From NCBI GenBank assembly GCA_036245525.1, contig BTPG01000001.1, positions 179,702,749 through 179,766,748 on the forward strand: 64,000 nucleotides of DNA, written 5' to 3'. Positions 12,595 to 23,256 of this stretch are shown here, piece after piece. The notes beneath the pieces are model-generated. The model was not told the origin of the DNA. It did not search any database and worked only from the letters and a program-made list of their open reading frames with translations. Both the position numbers and the translations under genes were made by a program. This DNA comes from Semisulcospira habei. Taxonomy: Eukaryota > Mollusca > Gastropoda > Semisulcospiridae. The first letter of the stretch is position 1. Each line of letters starts with the position of its first letter.

Positions 12595-12633
12595 TTGCTG
12601 ATTAAATAAAAAATATTTGTCAATAAAAAAAAT

Positions 12634-13308
12634 ATGGTAAACTTCTATCCACAACTACCGACGACGCTTGCGCCTGAGACTGTGTCGTCGTTTGCGCTTG
12701 ATCCGCATATGCCAATTGCATCAGATAAAACATTACAGGCAGACGCATTCAGATTAAATAATATTACAGAAGCAATTAAATATTTGGAAAGTGAAGAGGC
12801 GAGGTACTCCAGATGCAAAAGGAGGTATCAGACCATTTTCAATTCTGTACAAAATACATCTATGGCTGTTGGCGCTTTTTCAGCTGGTTGTTCTGTAGGA
12901 GGTATTGTATTGATTTCAACTGGAATTGGAAGTTTGGTTGAAATCGGACTGGAAGGAGCTAGCATTGCCACAGGACTGGCTTGCTTTGGTTTGGATGCCA
13001 TAAACAAGAGGTTTCACACAAAGTTAGAAAAACATGAAGCATTGAGTACGCTGGCAAGTGCAAAACTGAGTAGTCTTAAACTTATTATAAATAAAGCGTT
13101 GCAGGACAATTTTATTAGTGACGAAGAATTTAAGCGAGTCCAGGATGATTTAAATAACTACAAACAAATGAAATCAAAAATACAAAATAAAATGCGTAGT
13201 CAGTCTCCCGTGAATGTTGAAGAACTGAAGGCTAGTTTTTTAGCAGAGGGAAAAAGGATAGGGGTACAGGAAACCACAGAAAAGCTACACAATCTTTTAA
13301 ACAAATAA
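12634..13308 (+). CDS. p224 membrane protein, copy A (intact)
   Basis: 224 residues. The N-terminal ~55 residues are Pro/Thr-rich. A Gly-rich hydrophobic region (about residues 74-125) could form a membrane hairpin. A charged helical tail (about 130-224) contains ISDEEFKRVQDDLNNYK. I recall similar tails in uncharacterised ORFs of other animal Polintons. It starts 40 bp after p290, preceded by CAATAAAAAAAAT. It is intact here, while copy B carries a stop at codon 52. Probably a membrane-associated virion protein; function unknown. Confidence 0.75.
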   Translation: MVNFYPQLPTTLAPETVSSFALDPHMPIASDKTLQADAFRLNNITEAIKYLESEEARYSRCKRRYQTIFNSVQNTSMAVGAFSAGCSVGGIVLISTGIGSLVEIGLEGASIATGLACFGLDAINKRFHTKLEKHEALSTLASAKLSSLKLIINKALQDNFISDEEFKRVQDDLNNYKQMKSKIQNKMRSQSPVNVEELKASFLAEGKRIGVQETTEKLHNLLNK

Positions 13309-13334
13309 AAATCAGATTTGGTAATCGTTTAATA

Positions 13335-13427
13335 ATGTCATACACTTCACAGAGAGATGTCATGCCACTTACACAGTTTAGGCCTGATTATTTAACCCTA
13401 TCTGCACCACCGCCAGAGTACTACTGA
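13335..13427 (+). CDS. 30-residue microprotein with PPxY motif, copy A
   Basis: A 30-codon frame starts 26 bp after the p224 stop and ends in APPPEYY. Copy B has the same length, same start context (TTTAATAATG), same first eight residues and same C-terminus. The last codons differ between copies only at silent positions (tct/tca, ccg/cca, tac/tat, tac/tat), which supports real coding. PPEY fits the PPxY motif bound by NEDD4-family WW domains. It is too short for standard gene finders. Function is inferred. Confidence 0.65.
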   Translation: MSYTSQRDVMPLTQFRPDYLTLSAPPPEYY

Positions 13428-13509
13428 GGAAAAAAAGTTTTTTTATTGTCCTTGTATCTTGACAAATCTGACCGAGTAAGTTGTGACTTAAGTCAAGTTG
13501 TTGTAAGAA

Positions 13510-13602
13510 CTTATAAGAACTTACAGTAAGAAATTAATAAGTTCTTATGGTAAGTAATTAATAAGTTCTTATAGTAAGTAATTAATAAGTTCTTATGATA
13601 AC
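13510..13602 (+). repeat. Subterminal 24-bp tandem repeats, copy A
   Basis: Two full units and one partial unit of a 24-bp repeat (core aataagttcttat.gtaagtaatt) start at 13536, 13560 and 13584. Just upstream lies the inverted sequence aagaacttataagaactta, so the block can fold. Copy B has one full and one partial unit at 46989-47031. It lies between the last gene and the terminal repeat. It may serve replication initiation or transcription; untested. Confidence 0.7.
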
Positions 13603-13693
13603 TAACTTAAAGGTTACCTCTGCAGGTTCCTAAAAGTTAGTTGTAACTTATTAGTAACATATAAAGTTCCACTGAAATCACTTAGACAGGTAA

Positions 13694-13932
13694 ATGATTA
13701 GGTGTTGACAGAGACAATAGTTATAGAAAGAGACAATAGGAGATTTAAAAGATAATTAGATCAATGAGGCCGCATTGGTCATGCTCGTCACTTTTTTAAA
13801 ATCAAAGGGTTGATTCGGTAATAACGGGGGTGTAATGGGGTCAAAAATTTTAATATTAAAAATGACATAATTTAATGACCGATGCGTCATTATTGAATTC
13901 ATTGCCTTTTAAATCTCCTATTGTCTCTCTCT
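13694..13932 (+). repeat. Right terminal repeat of Polinton copy A
   Basis: Nearly identical to the right terminal repeat of copy B and, in reverse complement, to its left terminal repeat. It contains two arms of an internal palindrome beginning near 13725 and ending at 13932, with the sequence agagacaatagg at the inner arm and cctattgtctct at the outer. No left partner is visible because of the assembly gap. Confidence 0.85.
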
Positions 13933-14759
13933 CTCTGAAAACTCATGACAGAATATACTGCCCAAGACGCACTGGATTCTTGGAGCACTTATAGCTACAT
14001 GCTGTCCAAACACAGAGTCAGGCAGCAATATTTATACATTTAGGCTAGAGCTAGGCACAATATAACTCTATGCTCCCACTGACTAAACTGTTCTAACTTA
14101 CAGTGAAACCTGTCTGGTATGCAGTGCAGTCTACCCATACCACCTTATAAAACAAGGCAACGGAATGAAGTAGATCAATTTAAAAGAGAAAAGATCTAAG
14201 AAGACAATACTAACTAGGAATTAACCTATTTGGCTTTATCCATTAATTAACATTTATTTACCTTACAAATCATAATCGGTGGAAAATATTGACTAAACAC
14301 TTCCATTTCTCTACTTAACCGCATGATCAAAGATCACTCTACCACATTCACCCCTGCCAAGTGAAATGACGTCCTCGGCATTTCCGTTTAAGTACTAAGT
14401 AATTAAATGGTTAGCGTTACAAAACCATGGACAATGTAATAGGAACAAAATAGAAAAGAAAATAATACAGGAAATATGACTGTTGCAAAACAAAAAGCAA
14501 GGTATCCACTAAGTATACGTCCGACTTTGGTATGACATTCTGCGCCACGGTAAGCTAGGCTCGGTACACTGGATGTAAGTGTATGGTGAAGTGTGAATGA
14601 ACTACCAAAAAAATATTAATTATACACACGAACTTATCACAACATTAATTCAAGAGAAACTATGACTCTTCAAATCAACTTATCTGGTATCCGAGTGAAA
14701 ACAAAGTAAAGTCCAGGCATGGTTTTAAGTACTATTCCCATGTTAACGCTATGCTAGAC
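13933..14759. other. Non-coding DNA, possible Gypsy 3' end
   Basis: No open frame of note. It lies just downstream of the Gypsy pol reading frame (minus strand), so it should hold the 3' UTR and perhaps an LTR. I could not match it to a second copy near 50.2-52 kb, so no LTR is claimed. Confidence 0.4.
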
Positions 14760-16652
14760 CTACTGAGTTAAGATGGATGATACAGTTTCAGACAATCTTT
14801 CAGGATCCATCTGTACCTCTCCACTCTTAATCAGGTCTGATAAAAAAAAAACTATTTTGCTTTTCCATTCTGGTCCAACAGGTTGTTGTGCCATAGCATA
14901 CTCACCTGTAGTCTGCCAGGTAGGGGGCCTTCGATGTCTACTAGAAACGCGAAGAACCGCCTGTTCTTGCCCCTGATTTGGACCTGTGTCCTCTTCATTG
15001 TCTCTAGTAGTCCCTTCCTCCTGTGTCCGACCACTTGTCTCATCTGTGGATACGCTCAGCTCTCCACCTTCTACACTCACGGTGGACTGGTGGTCGTCAC
15101 CACTCAAGCTGGCTGCCCCGCCATCCACAACAGCTCCTTGAGCGTCCTCAGAAGGTTGTGATGACATCTCCTCAGCTTGCTTATCATCCTCCTCCTCTCC
15201 GGCAGCGAGTTTAACTGCTGGGTCAGAACTCTGGAGTTCAAGCTGCACTTCTACGATGACCGAGTCTGACTCGTCACCTTCCTCTGAGTATGCTGTCAGA
15301 TCACGTGTAGTTTGTTCCTGTTCCTGCTTGGCTGCCTTGCTCCTGGCCCGTGGCGCCGGAACTGGCCGTGGCCTGCCTGTCACTGTCTCATCATTTCTGT
15401 CACTTGACGTCGCGGCAAGGGGTAAGAGATGATTACGGTGAAGGGTCTCTTACGACTTGCATCTCCCTCTTTGTGTATCCTGTAAACGGGAACATCTTCA
15501 TTTGGTTGGGAACTGACAATGTAGATATCCTCTTCCCACTTGTCTGAGAGCTTGTGCTTGCCCTCGAACGCGAGTATGCGGACGAGCACTCTGTCTCCTT
15601 TCTGTAAGGTTGCTCCTCGCGCTTTGATGTCGTAGTGCTCCTTCTGCCGTCGATGAGCCTCATCCGCTGCACTGGCCGCAACTTTGTAGGCTTCCTGAAG
15701 GCGCGTCTGTAGGTCAGTGACATAGCTGCTGTAGTCTTTGGCATTCTTTCCTCGTTCCAGCCCTAATACAAGATTGATGGGTAACCTTGCCTCTCGCCCA
15801 AACATGAGGAAATACGGAGTGTGACCGGTGGACTTGTGTCTTGTGCTGTTTTAGGCGTGGACTAGAGGGGCTTCTGACTTATGCCACTGCGATTTCCGCT
15901 CTGGCTCCAGAGTGCCTAGCATCCCTAGCAAGGTCCTGTTGAAACGCTCGGTCATCCCGTTCCCTATTGCATGATATGGCGAGGTCCTGCTCTTGTCAAT
16001 ACCGGCCAGCTGACAAAGATCTTTGATGACACGACTCTCAAAGTTCGCGCCTTGGTCTGAGTGGAGCCTTCTGGGAAATCCATAATGCACTATGAAGTTG
16101 TTGAAAAGCGCGTCTGCTGTTGTCTTGGCGGTCTGATTTCGAGTCGGTATGGCCTGGGCATATCTCGTGAAGTGGTCAGTAATCACAAGGATATGCTGAT
16201 AGCCACTGTAAGACGTCTCCAGGCTCAAGAAATCAATGCAAACTAGGTCCATGGGCTGACTGCTGCTGATGTTGACTAACGGTGCCTTCTGTCCAACAGC
16301 TTTCCGGCATAAACATCGGGGGCAGTTCTTGCACCAGTCTTCAATCTGACTTGCCATCCGAGGCCACCAGAATCGCTCCTTTGCCAGTGCAGTCGTGCGG
16401 TCCCGGCCTGGGTGGCCTATGTCATCATGAATCCCTTGCAGAGCGCGTTTGATGAATGCTGCAGGCAAGACTAACTGATTGCACCACCCCGTCGGTTGTC
16501 GTCTCCTTGTACAGTGCTCCACGCTGCAGCCGAAAACGTTGCCAGTGTCGGTACATCGCTGAGTGCTCAGGTGTGCTAGGGAAGTCTTGTCGAGGAATGC
16601 GCTTATTCCTGATGAGCTTCAGCCGCAGACCTATCACTGGGTCGTCGTCCTG
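14760..16652 (-). pseudogene. Ty3/Gypsy pol, 3' part (integrase)
   Basis: The 3' half of a Gypsy-type pol gene cut by Polinton B. Reading down from 16652: the end of the RNase H-integrase linker; an H2C2 zinc finger (HDDIGH ... CKNCPRC); the DDE core (CIDFLSLE; HSDQGANFE; GMTERFNR); then a C-terminal region ending in a basic stretch (SSRHRRPPTW). A TAA at 15851-15853 interrupts the integrase, and a frame change occurs near 15380. The element is dead. The rest lies at 47369-50173, about 30.7 kb away. Confidence 0.9.
16647..16652. repeat. Left target-site duplication of Polinton B
   Basis: GTCCTG, matching 47369-47374. Six-bp duplications are the hallmark of Polinton integrase insertion. It falls within an Asp codon run of the Gypsy pol frame, which reads continuously across the site when the Polinton is disregarded. 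Confidence 0.92.
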
Positions 16653-16880
16653 AGAGAGAGACAATAGAAGATTTAAAAGGCAATGAATTCAATAAAGCCG
16701 CATCAGTCATTAATTTAATATTAAAATTTTTGACACCATTACACCCCCGTTATTACCCAATCAACCTTTTGATTTTTAAAAACTGACGAGCATGACTGAT
16801 GCGGCCTCATTGATCTAATTATCTTTTAAATCTCCTATTGTCTCTCTCTATAACTATTGTCTCTGTCAACACCTAATCAT
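16653..16880 (+). repeat. Left terminal inverted repeat of Polinton B
   Basis: 228 bp matching the reverse complement of 47121-47368, up to the inner boundary at cacctaatcat. The outer 197 bp (16653-16849) is itself an interrupted palindrome. The outer arm agagagagacaatag..agatttaaaag is repeated inverted as cttttaaatctcctattg, and gccgcatcagtcat pairs with atgactgatgcggc. Confidence 0.92.
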
Positions 16881-17627
16881 ACACTGTTTAAAAAATCGTG
16901 ACCATGGCCATGTTTATGAACTTTACCATTACAGCTCTGCATTCATGGCTACGGTACACACTGAACCAGGAAGTTAAAATCGGCTGTAGACGGTAAAACC
17001 TCCAGTATCTGGTTGCCTTGTACCGAGTATATTGGGTTTTACATAGTCTAAGATTCTCACGAGCCTAGATTTTTATAAGTGGACACAGGTCAGATCCTCA
17101 AGAACCTCGGACTCCAGGCGTAACCCGCGTTTAAAAGAGTATTAGTCAACTTTTTTTGTTAGCTCTCTCGTAACGAGTATGCTGGCGGGTCCTGTTTAAT
17201 ATTATTTTACTGCAAATACAATTTCTGAAAAGGTGACTGCCGTCTTATGTATACCCGAAATGTGTTGTACAACACAGTACAAGGTCAGGCTCCGTTCTAT
17301 TATAAGCAGTACTGACACACACATGCACGCACATGCATACACACACATAAACACACATACCAACACATAAACAAACACAAACGCACATGCACATACGTAC
17401 ATACTAACATAAACATACATACACTGACTTGAATACATGAGTGCAAACAAGTACACGGCTCTTTGAATCAGCCCATGCGTGGACAAAGCCTTTCTCGAGC
17501 ATAATGGCTTGTTATGATAAAGCCATATTGACTGCGTTATTCACTTAAACAGGACTGTGAGTTAAATTTCTGAGCATTACACCACGTTGCATACGCACAC
17601 ACACACACACGCACACACGCACTGACA

Positions 17628-17666
<39 letters not shown>

Positions 17667-18741
17667 TAACACTAGCACTAGCACTAGCACTCACACTCAC
17701 TCACACACACACACACACAGACACACACACACATGCATACAGACACGCACACACACACACACATTTACAGACACACGTGAATACCCCGACACATACAATA
17801 GCTCTCTCTCTCTTTCCACATAATTTTACTCACTATCTCTCTTTATGAGTAAGTTGACAGGGTTTAACTGCAAACATTTTTCACGTCATGACTGAACCTG
17901 TAAGGTAATTTACATGTCGCCTTTAGGCTCAGAGAAAGATTTCAAGCAGTTCGATATTCACAGACTAACATGACATTCATGAAAAAACACCATGTTATGT
18001 CTAAACACGCCAAGGTATGTCTTATTTTTCATTATCGATATTGTGTCCCCCACAAAATGCTAATTGGTTTTGAACAGTGAATGGGAAAACACTCGCCCGC
18101 ATAATCCCCTATGAGCTCCTCACACAGAGAGAGGCCCGTCATAAAGTCAGTGAATATATGTCTTTTACCCTTGCTGGTTTAGGTCTGTGTTATGACAACT
18201 GACAAACACTAGTAAATCTCTGCCCTTAACGCCACACACCACATGTCACACTTGAATGCCCTATTCAATTTCAGGTGGGGGACATATCTTTTCAAATGCA
18301 GCACGCTTATAGCTGAGAGGTGTCAGCTTAATACATCTGTCTTGTCAACAAGTCATGCATTTGTGGATGTTTCTGAAAAACTGGAAAATTGGCTACTTAC
18401 CTCTGCAATTTCTTAAAAGCTTTCAAGCTGAAAAGAGACGCATTCCTCAGAAAATCATACCTTGCTTTATACAGACAAATTACAAAGTTCATATACAACA
18501 GATCCTCAACCCCCCCCCCCCCACACACACACACACACACTAGCCTCACACCAGTCAGAGTGGTAAAAATGATTCTTAAAATCTGTGGGTGTGCATATAA
18601 GTCTATGGGAGACAATTCCTGTTTAGTGGTTGACTGTGGTTTACTTTTTCAGTGATTATGTCCCATGTGCAGAAAATAAATAATGTGTTTACTGTGGTAG
18701 CAGTAATATTTTTCATTTATTATTTTGTCGGACAAATAAAA
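16881..18741. other. Polinton B non-coding leader before polB
   Basis: No supported gene. CA-rich simple repeats lie at about 17308-17420 and 17586-17770, and a C-run plus (CA)n at about 18510-18540. The final bases CAAATAAAA abut the polB start codon. It may contain the polB promoter and replication signals, but none is identifiable. Confidence 0.5.
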
Positions 18742-20780
18742 ATGACGGACAATGTTCAAAGCTCATCAGGCCCATCTGGTTTAAGAAACGTGTTTCACAC
18801 AACAGACTTGCCTATATCAAATACTAATAATGTTTATGAATCGATAGAAAACTCTTTTTCTGTCATACAAGATAATCTTCTTACAGGCAGTGTGAAGATA
18901 CAGATTGTTGCTAAAATAGAATTTACTAGAGTAGACGGTGAAGTGATTGTATCGTACATATCAACAAGACAACACACAGTTAACACAAGAAGAGAATTAG
19001 AGAACGTGTTTAGAGACAGACTATTACCAGACTTCCTCCAAGCAATTGACAGTGCAAAAATGAAGGGGTCTGGTTGGCACGAAGGACATGTACATGAACT
19101 ACAACTAAAGCAGTCAAGGTATCATCCTATATTAGGTAAAGCATGGATACCACTGCCAACAAAGGTTGCAAACAAAAAGGCTGTTGTTAATATACAGAAC
19201 AAAGACAACTATTGTTTCATGTGGTGTGTGCTTGCTAAACTACACTTTGTAAAAACAAGACCTGATCGCGTATCTAACTACACCAAATTTGTAAATGAAC
19301 TCAACTTCAGTGGCATTGAGTTCCCTGTTAAAATAGAGGACATAGACTTGTTTGAAAAACTAAATCCTGGTATATCTGTAAATGTGTTTGTGTGGGATAA
19401 TGAGTCTGTCGACAAGTTACAACCCATTAGAGTATCACCATTTGCTCCAACCTACGGTCAGTCAGAAGATAAGCATGTTGACATGTTGCTAATAGGCCCT
19501 GCCGGTGATAATGATAACTTCCATTACACAATTATCAGAAATATGTCACGTCTAATTCATGGGCATACAACAAAACACAATGGCAAACAGGAAGTGTGTA
19601 AAAGATGTTTACAAAGGTTCTCTTCTATTGCAGTAGCACATAAACATGTTTTACACTGCAGGTCGGCTGATGACATACAAACTGTACTTAAGTATCCAGA
19701 TCCTGGTAGTCAAGTTTATTTTAAGAACTATGGGAATCAACAAAAGCTGCCGTTTGTAGTGTATGCTGATTTTGAATCACTAGTTGTTCCGTATGAAGGT
19801 CCTGTTCCAGAATCATTACCAAAGACTATAAAGTTGAGTGACCAAGTGGTGTATTCTTTTGGTTATATTCTTGTTAGGTCAGACGGACAGCATTCAGAAC
19901 CTGTTATCTACAGGGGTGAAAATGCAGCATGTCTGTTTTTAACAGAAATGAGACATCTGTATAGTCAGGTAGTACAGTATCTCACAACATGTCAGATGCC
20001 TTTGGTAATGACAGAAGAAGACAAACTAAAATTTGATACAGCTGAGACGTGTTGGATTTGTGAACAACCCCTCCAGGGTGATAAAGTTCGTGACCATGAT
20101 CACATAACTGGGCGTTACAGAGGTGCTGCACATAACAATTGTAACTTATTATTAAAAACAGATCCTAAGACCAATCTTTACCAATCTTTTTTCACAATCT
20201 CAAAGGATATGATTCACACATTATCATGCTCGAACTGTGCATACGTTTCTATCGCTTCGAACGGATTTCCAGTGCCGCTCTTCTCACTAGCTGTGATTTG
20301 TGTGATAGCCGTGTATTTTACTTTTGGTTCTAACCTGTGTCATTTACTGTTGCTCTACATAGTGATATGCTTCATGGTCTCTAGGACTCGTCTCGTTGGT
20401 GCAACTGCAACGAGTTCTCTCCCTATTGTCGATTGTCGCCCTTGATGATTGAGGTTCCCTGGCAGTGCAAAGGTACTATAATTTTCAACGAGTTCTCTCC
20501 CAGTTCTTAATTGTCGTCCTTGATATTGAGGTTGCCTGGCGGCGCATGGGTACTGTAAAGACCTGATGAGATGGAACTACTACTCTATTTCACCTAAGCA
20601 TCACTGAGCATGCTAAAATGAAAGTACCTCCACCTTCTTGCCCCCATCTTACTCGTCTACACCTTACCTATCCCTCCATCCATCCACTATTCTGACCCCG
20701 TTCTCAAAATCAACTTCCCCCCACTCACCCACCCCCACCCCCAACGCCCCCCCCCTTTTTTTTTTTTTTTTCATAGCGAT

Positions 20781-20794
20781 ATGGTCTTCACCAT
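20781..20794. repeat. Target-site duplication of nested RTE, left
   Basis: atggtcttcaccat, repeated exactly at 23129-23142, flanks the 5'-truncated RTE. The 14-bp length fits target-primed reverse transcription. Confidence 0.9.
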
Positions 20795-23036
20795 AACTTG
20801 GGTCTCACCTGACCATACAACAGAGAATCAAATAGACCATATCTGCATTAGCAAGAAATTTAGAAGATCCCTTCAAGATGTTCGAGTGAGGAGGGGAGCA
20901 GATGTCGCCTCCGACCACCATCTGCTTACCTTAAGAATGAAGCTCAAGCTAAAGAAAAGCCGCACAGAGACAACAAGAAGACAGCGCTATAATGTAGGCC
21001 TCCTGAGAGAAACTGGAGTTAGAGAAGAGTTCAAACTGGTGCTGTCCAACCGGTTTCAAGCGCTACAGGAGCTAGTAAATGAAGAGGAGGCGGTCACCAC
21101 AGAGCAGCAGTGGAAGGCAGTTAGAGAGGCGCTGAACTCAACCTGCAAAGACACTGTAGGGCTCAGGAAACAGCACCACAAGGACTGGCTGTCGGCACAG
21201 ACCTTGAAGAAGATAGAAGCGAGGAAGCAGAAGAAAGCAGCGGTCAACAACAGTCGCACGAGAGCAGCCAAAGTAAGGGCACAGGGGGAATACTCGGAAG
21301 CCAACCGCGAGGTGAAGAGGAGTATCAGGGCAGACAAGAGGGCCTACACAGACAGCCTGGCAGCAGAGGCAGAAAAGGCAGCAGGCAGCGGCAACATGAA
21401 ACAGCTCTACGACATTACCAGAAGATTGTCGGGTAAGTATGGCCATACAGAAAGACCAGTAAAAGACAAAGAAGGCAAGCCTATTGCAGACAGAGCAGAC
21501 CAACTCGACAGATGGGCCGAGTATTTTGAAGAGTTACTGAACAGACCTAGCCCACCCGACCCCCCCGACATCCAGCCGGCAGAGACCGACCTACCCATCA
21601 GCTGTGACAGACCCAGCCGGGAAGAGATCAGAAAAGCAGTGGCATTTTTGAAGAATGGCAAAGCAGCAGGGCCAGATGGCATCCCAGCGGAGTCTCTGAA
21701 AGCAGACCTAGAGACAACAGTTGAGATGCTGTACCCACTGTTTGGAAAGATCTGGGAAGAGGAGGTGATGCCAGCCGACTGGAAGGAGGGGTACCTAATC
21801 AAGCTTCCCAAGAAAGGCGACCTCAGCAAGTGTTCCAACTACAGAGGAATCACCTTGCTGTCAGTACCAGGAAAGGTCTTCAACAGGATCATCCTAGAGA
21901 GAATGAAGAGCTCCGTTGACCCCCAGCTGAGAGACCAGCAAGCAGGATTCAGGAAGAACCGATCATGTACAGACCAGATCGCCACTCTCCGCATCATCGT
22001 GGAACAGTCTCTGGAGTGGAGCTCCCCGCTGTACGTCAACTTTGTGGATTATGAGAAAGCATTTGACAGCGTGGACCGAGAGACTATGTGGAAACTCCTA
22101 CGACACTACGGTGTACCCACAAAGCTCGTCCGCCTGATCAAGAGCAGCTATGATGGCATGACATGTCGCGTGATCCACGAAGGGCAGTTCACCAGAGAGC
22201 TCCAGGTCAGAACTGGTGTCAGGCAGGGGTGTCTGCTGTCTCCGTTCCTCTTCCTACTGGCCATAGACTGGGTCATGAAGATGACCACAGAGCACAGACG
22301 AAGTGGAATACAGTGGACACTGTGGACACAGCTTGACGACCTCGATTTTGCAGACGACTTGGCATTACTGTCCCACACTCATCAACAAATGCAGGACAAG
22401 ACCACGAGGCTTGCTGACATCTCGTCCCAAGTGGGCCTCACCATTCACAAACAGAAAACAAAGACAATGAGGCTGAACGCAACCAGGGAAGAACCAGTCT
22501 TGCTTGCTGGCACCCCGTTGGAGGAGGTGGAGTCCTTCACCTATCTCGGGAGCATCATAGACAAAAAAGGCGGCACTGATGCAGATGTCAGAGCACGAAT
22601 CGGTAAAGCCAGAGCAGCCTTTCTCCAGTTGAAAAAAGTGTGGAGTTCCAGAGAGCTGTCACAACACACCAAAGTCCGGATTTTCAACTCCAATGTAAAA
22701 GCAGTTCTCCTATATGGAGCAGAGACATGGAGATTGACAAAAACCACAGTCAACAGAGTACAGACCTTCATGAACAGTTGCCTTAGAAGAATTTTGAAAA
22801 TCCACTGGCCAGAGAAGATCAGCAACGTCAGACTCTGGGAGAGAACAGAGCAGATAACAGCAGAGAATGAAATTGGGCGAAGAAGATGGGGATGGATCGG
22901 TCACAGTCTGAGAAAGCCAGCTTCCAGTATCACTAGGCAGGCATTGTCATGGAACCCCCAGGGAAAGAGGAAAAGAGGTAGGCCGAGAAACTCCTGGCGT
23001 CGAGACCTCCAAGCAGACATCAAGAGACTGGAGTAG
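20795..23036 (+). pseudogene. RTE endonuclease-reverse transcriptase, N-truncated
   Basis: Open from the last endonuclease motifs ([17 protein letters not shown]) through a basic linker to the reverse transcriptase ([20 protein letters not shown]) and the typical RTE tail ([19 protein letters not shown]). About 10 bp are missing after ...DIKRL relative to the second copy, so it ends early. Codon use is more GC-rich than in the surrounding Polinton. It lacks most of the AP endonuclease and cannot transpose alone. Confidence 0.88.
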
Positions 23037-23128
23037 AATCGAAGGAGAAGCACAGGACAGGAGTTGCTGGAGGTCTCTCGTCGACGGCCTATATCCGGGT
23101 AGGGGTGACAGGTGTAAGTAAGTAAGTA
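20795..23128 (+). mobile_element. 5'-truncated RTE-type LINE
   Basis: Inserted in the 5' UTR of the CR1-like LINE with a 14-bp duplication. It starts inside the endonuclease domain and ends in (GTAA)n. It is nearly identical to the RTE at 35376-38658, with only scattered differences plus a small deletion near the C-terminal end, which suggests both came from one recent family. Confidence 0.9.
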
Positions 23129-23142
23129 ATGGTCTTCACCAT
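23129..23142. repeat. Target-site duplication of nested RTE, right
   Basis: atggtcttcaccat, partner of 20781-20794, directly after the (GTAA)n tail. Confidence 0.9.
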
Positions 23143-23256
23143 GGCATGTTTCTCCCCGGTCCAGTCGTGTCAGCCTACCCTCCAGTCCCAAACCCCCTCC
23201 CAATCACCTAATCCCAAAGATCCCATTGTGACAGACACTCTCGATGAAAACAGAAA

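Larger units (their letters stand above)
6653..13932 (+). mobile_element. Maverick/Polinton copy A, right half
   Basis: Runs from inside the packaging ATPase to a terminus ending ctattgtctctctct at 13932, the same right end as copy B. Gene order is ATPase(-), MCP(-), coiled-coil membrane protein(+), minor protein(-), penton-like(+), p290(+), p224(+), microprotein(+). Sequence is very close to copy B and more distant from copy C. Most genes are broken, so this is a relic. The 6 bp after the end (ctctga) would be its target duplication, but the partner is not in the window. Confidence 0.9.

Noticed and set aside
13528..13602. CRISPR-like array
   Set aside because: Short contiguous AT-rich tandem repeats without unique spacers, in a eukaryotic transposon.
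13933..14759. Gypsy LTR pair (13.9-14.7 kb against 50.2-52 kb)
   Set aside because: I could not find matching direct repeats by eye; a dot plot of the two regions would decide.
14760..15383. Separate env-like gene downstream of Gypsy integrase
   Set aside because: The frame begins at a non-ATG codon, has no signal peptide or membrane segment, and ends in the basic tail usual for the pol C-terminus; a frameshift in pol explains it.
16653..16849. Independent MITE at 16.65 kb
   Set aside because: The same unit sits at both ends of copy B, directly inside the 6-bp duplication, and at the end of copy A, so it is treated as the Polinton terminus; the alternative is kept as a finding.
21056..21838. 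Minus-strand open frames opposite the RTE reverse transcriptase, repeated at 36579-37361
   Set aside because: They mirror the coding strand of a known RT and share its identity between copies; no domain of their own.
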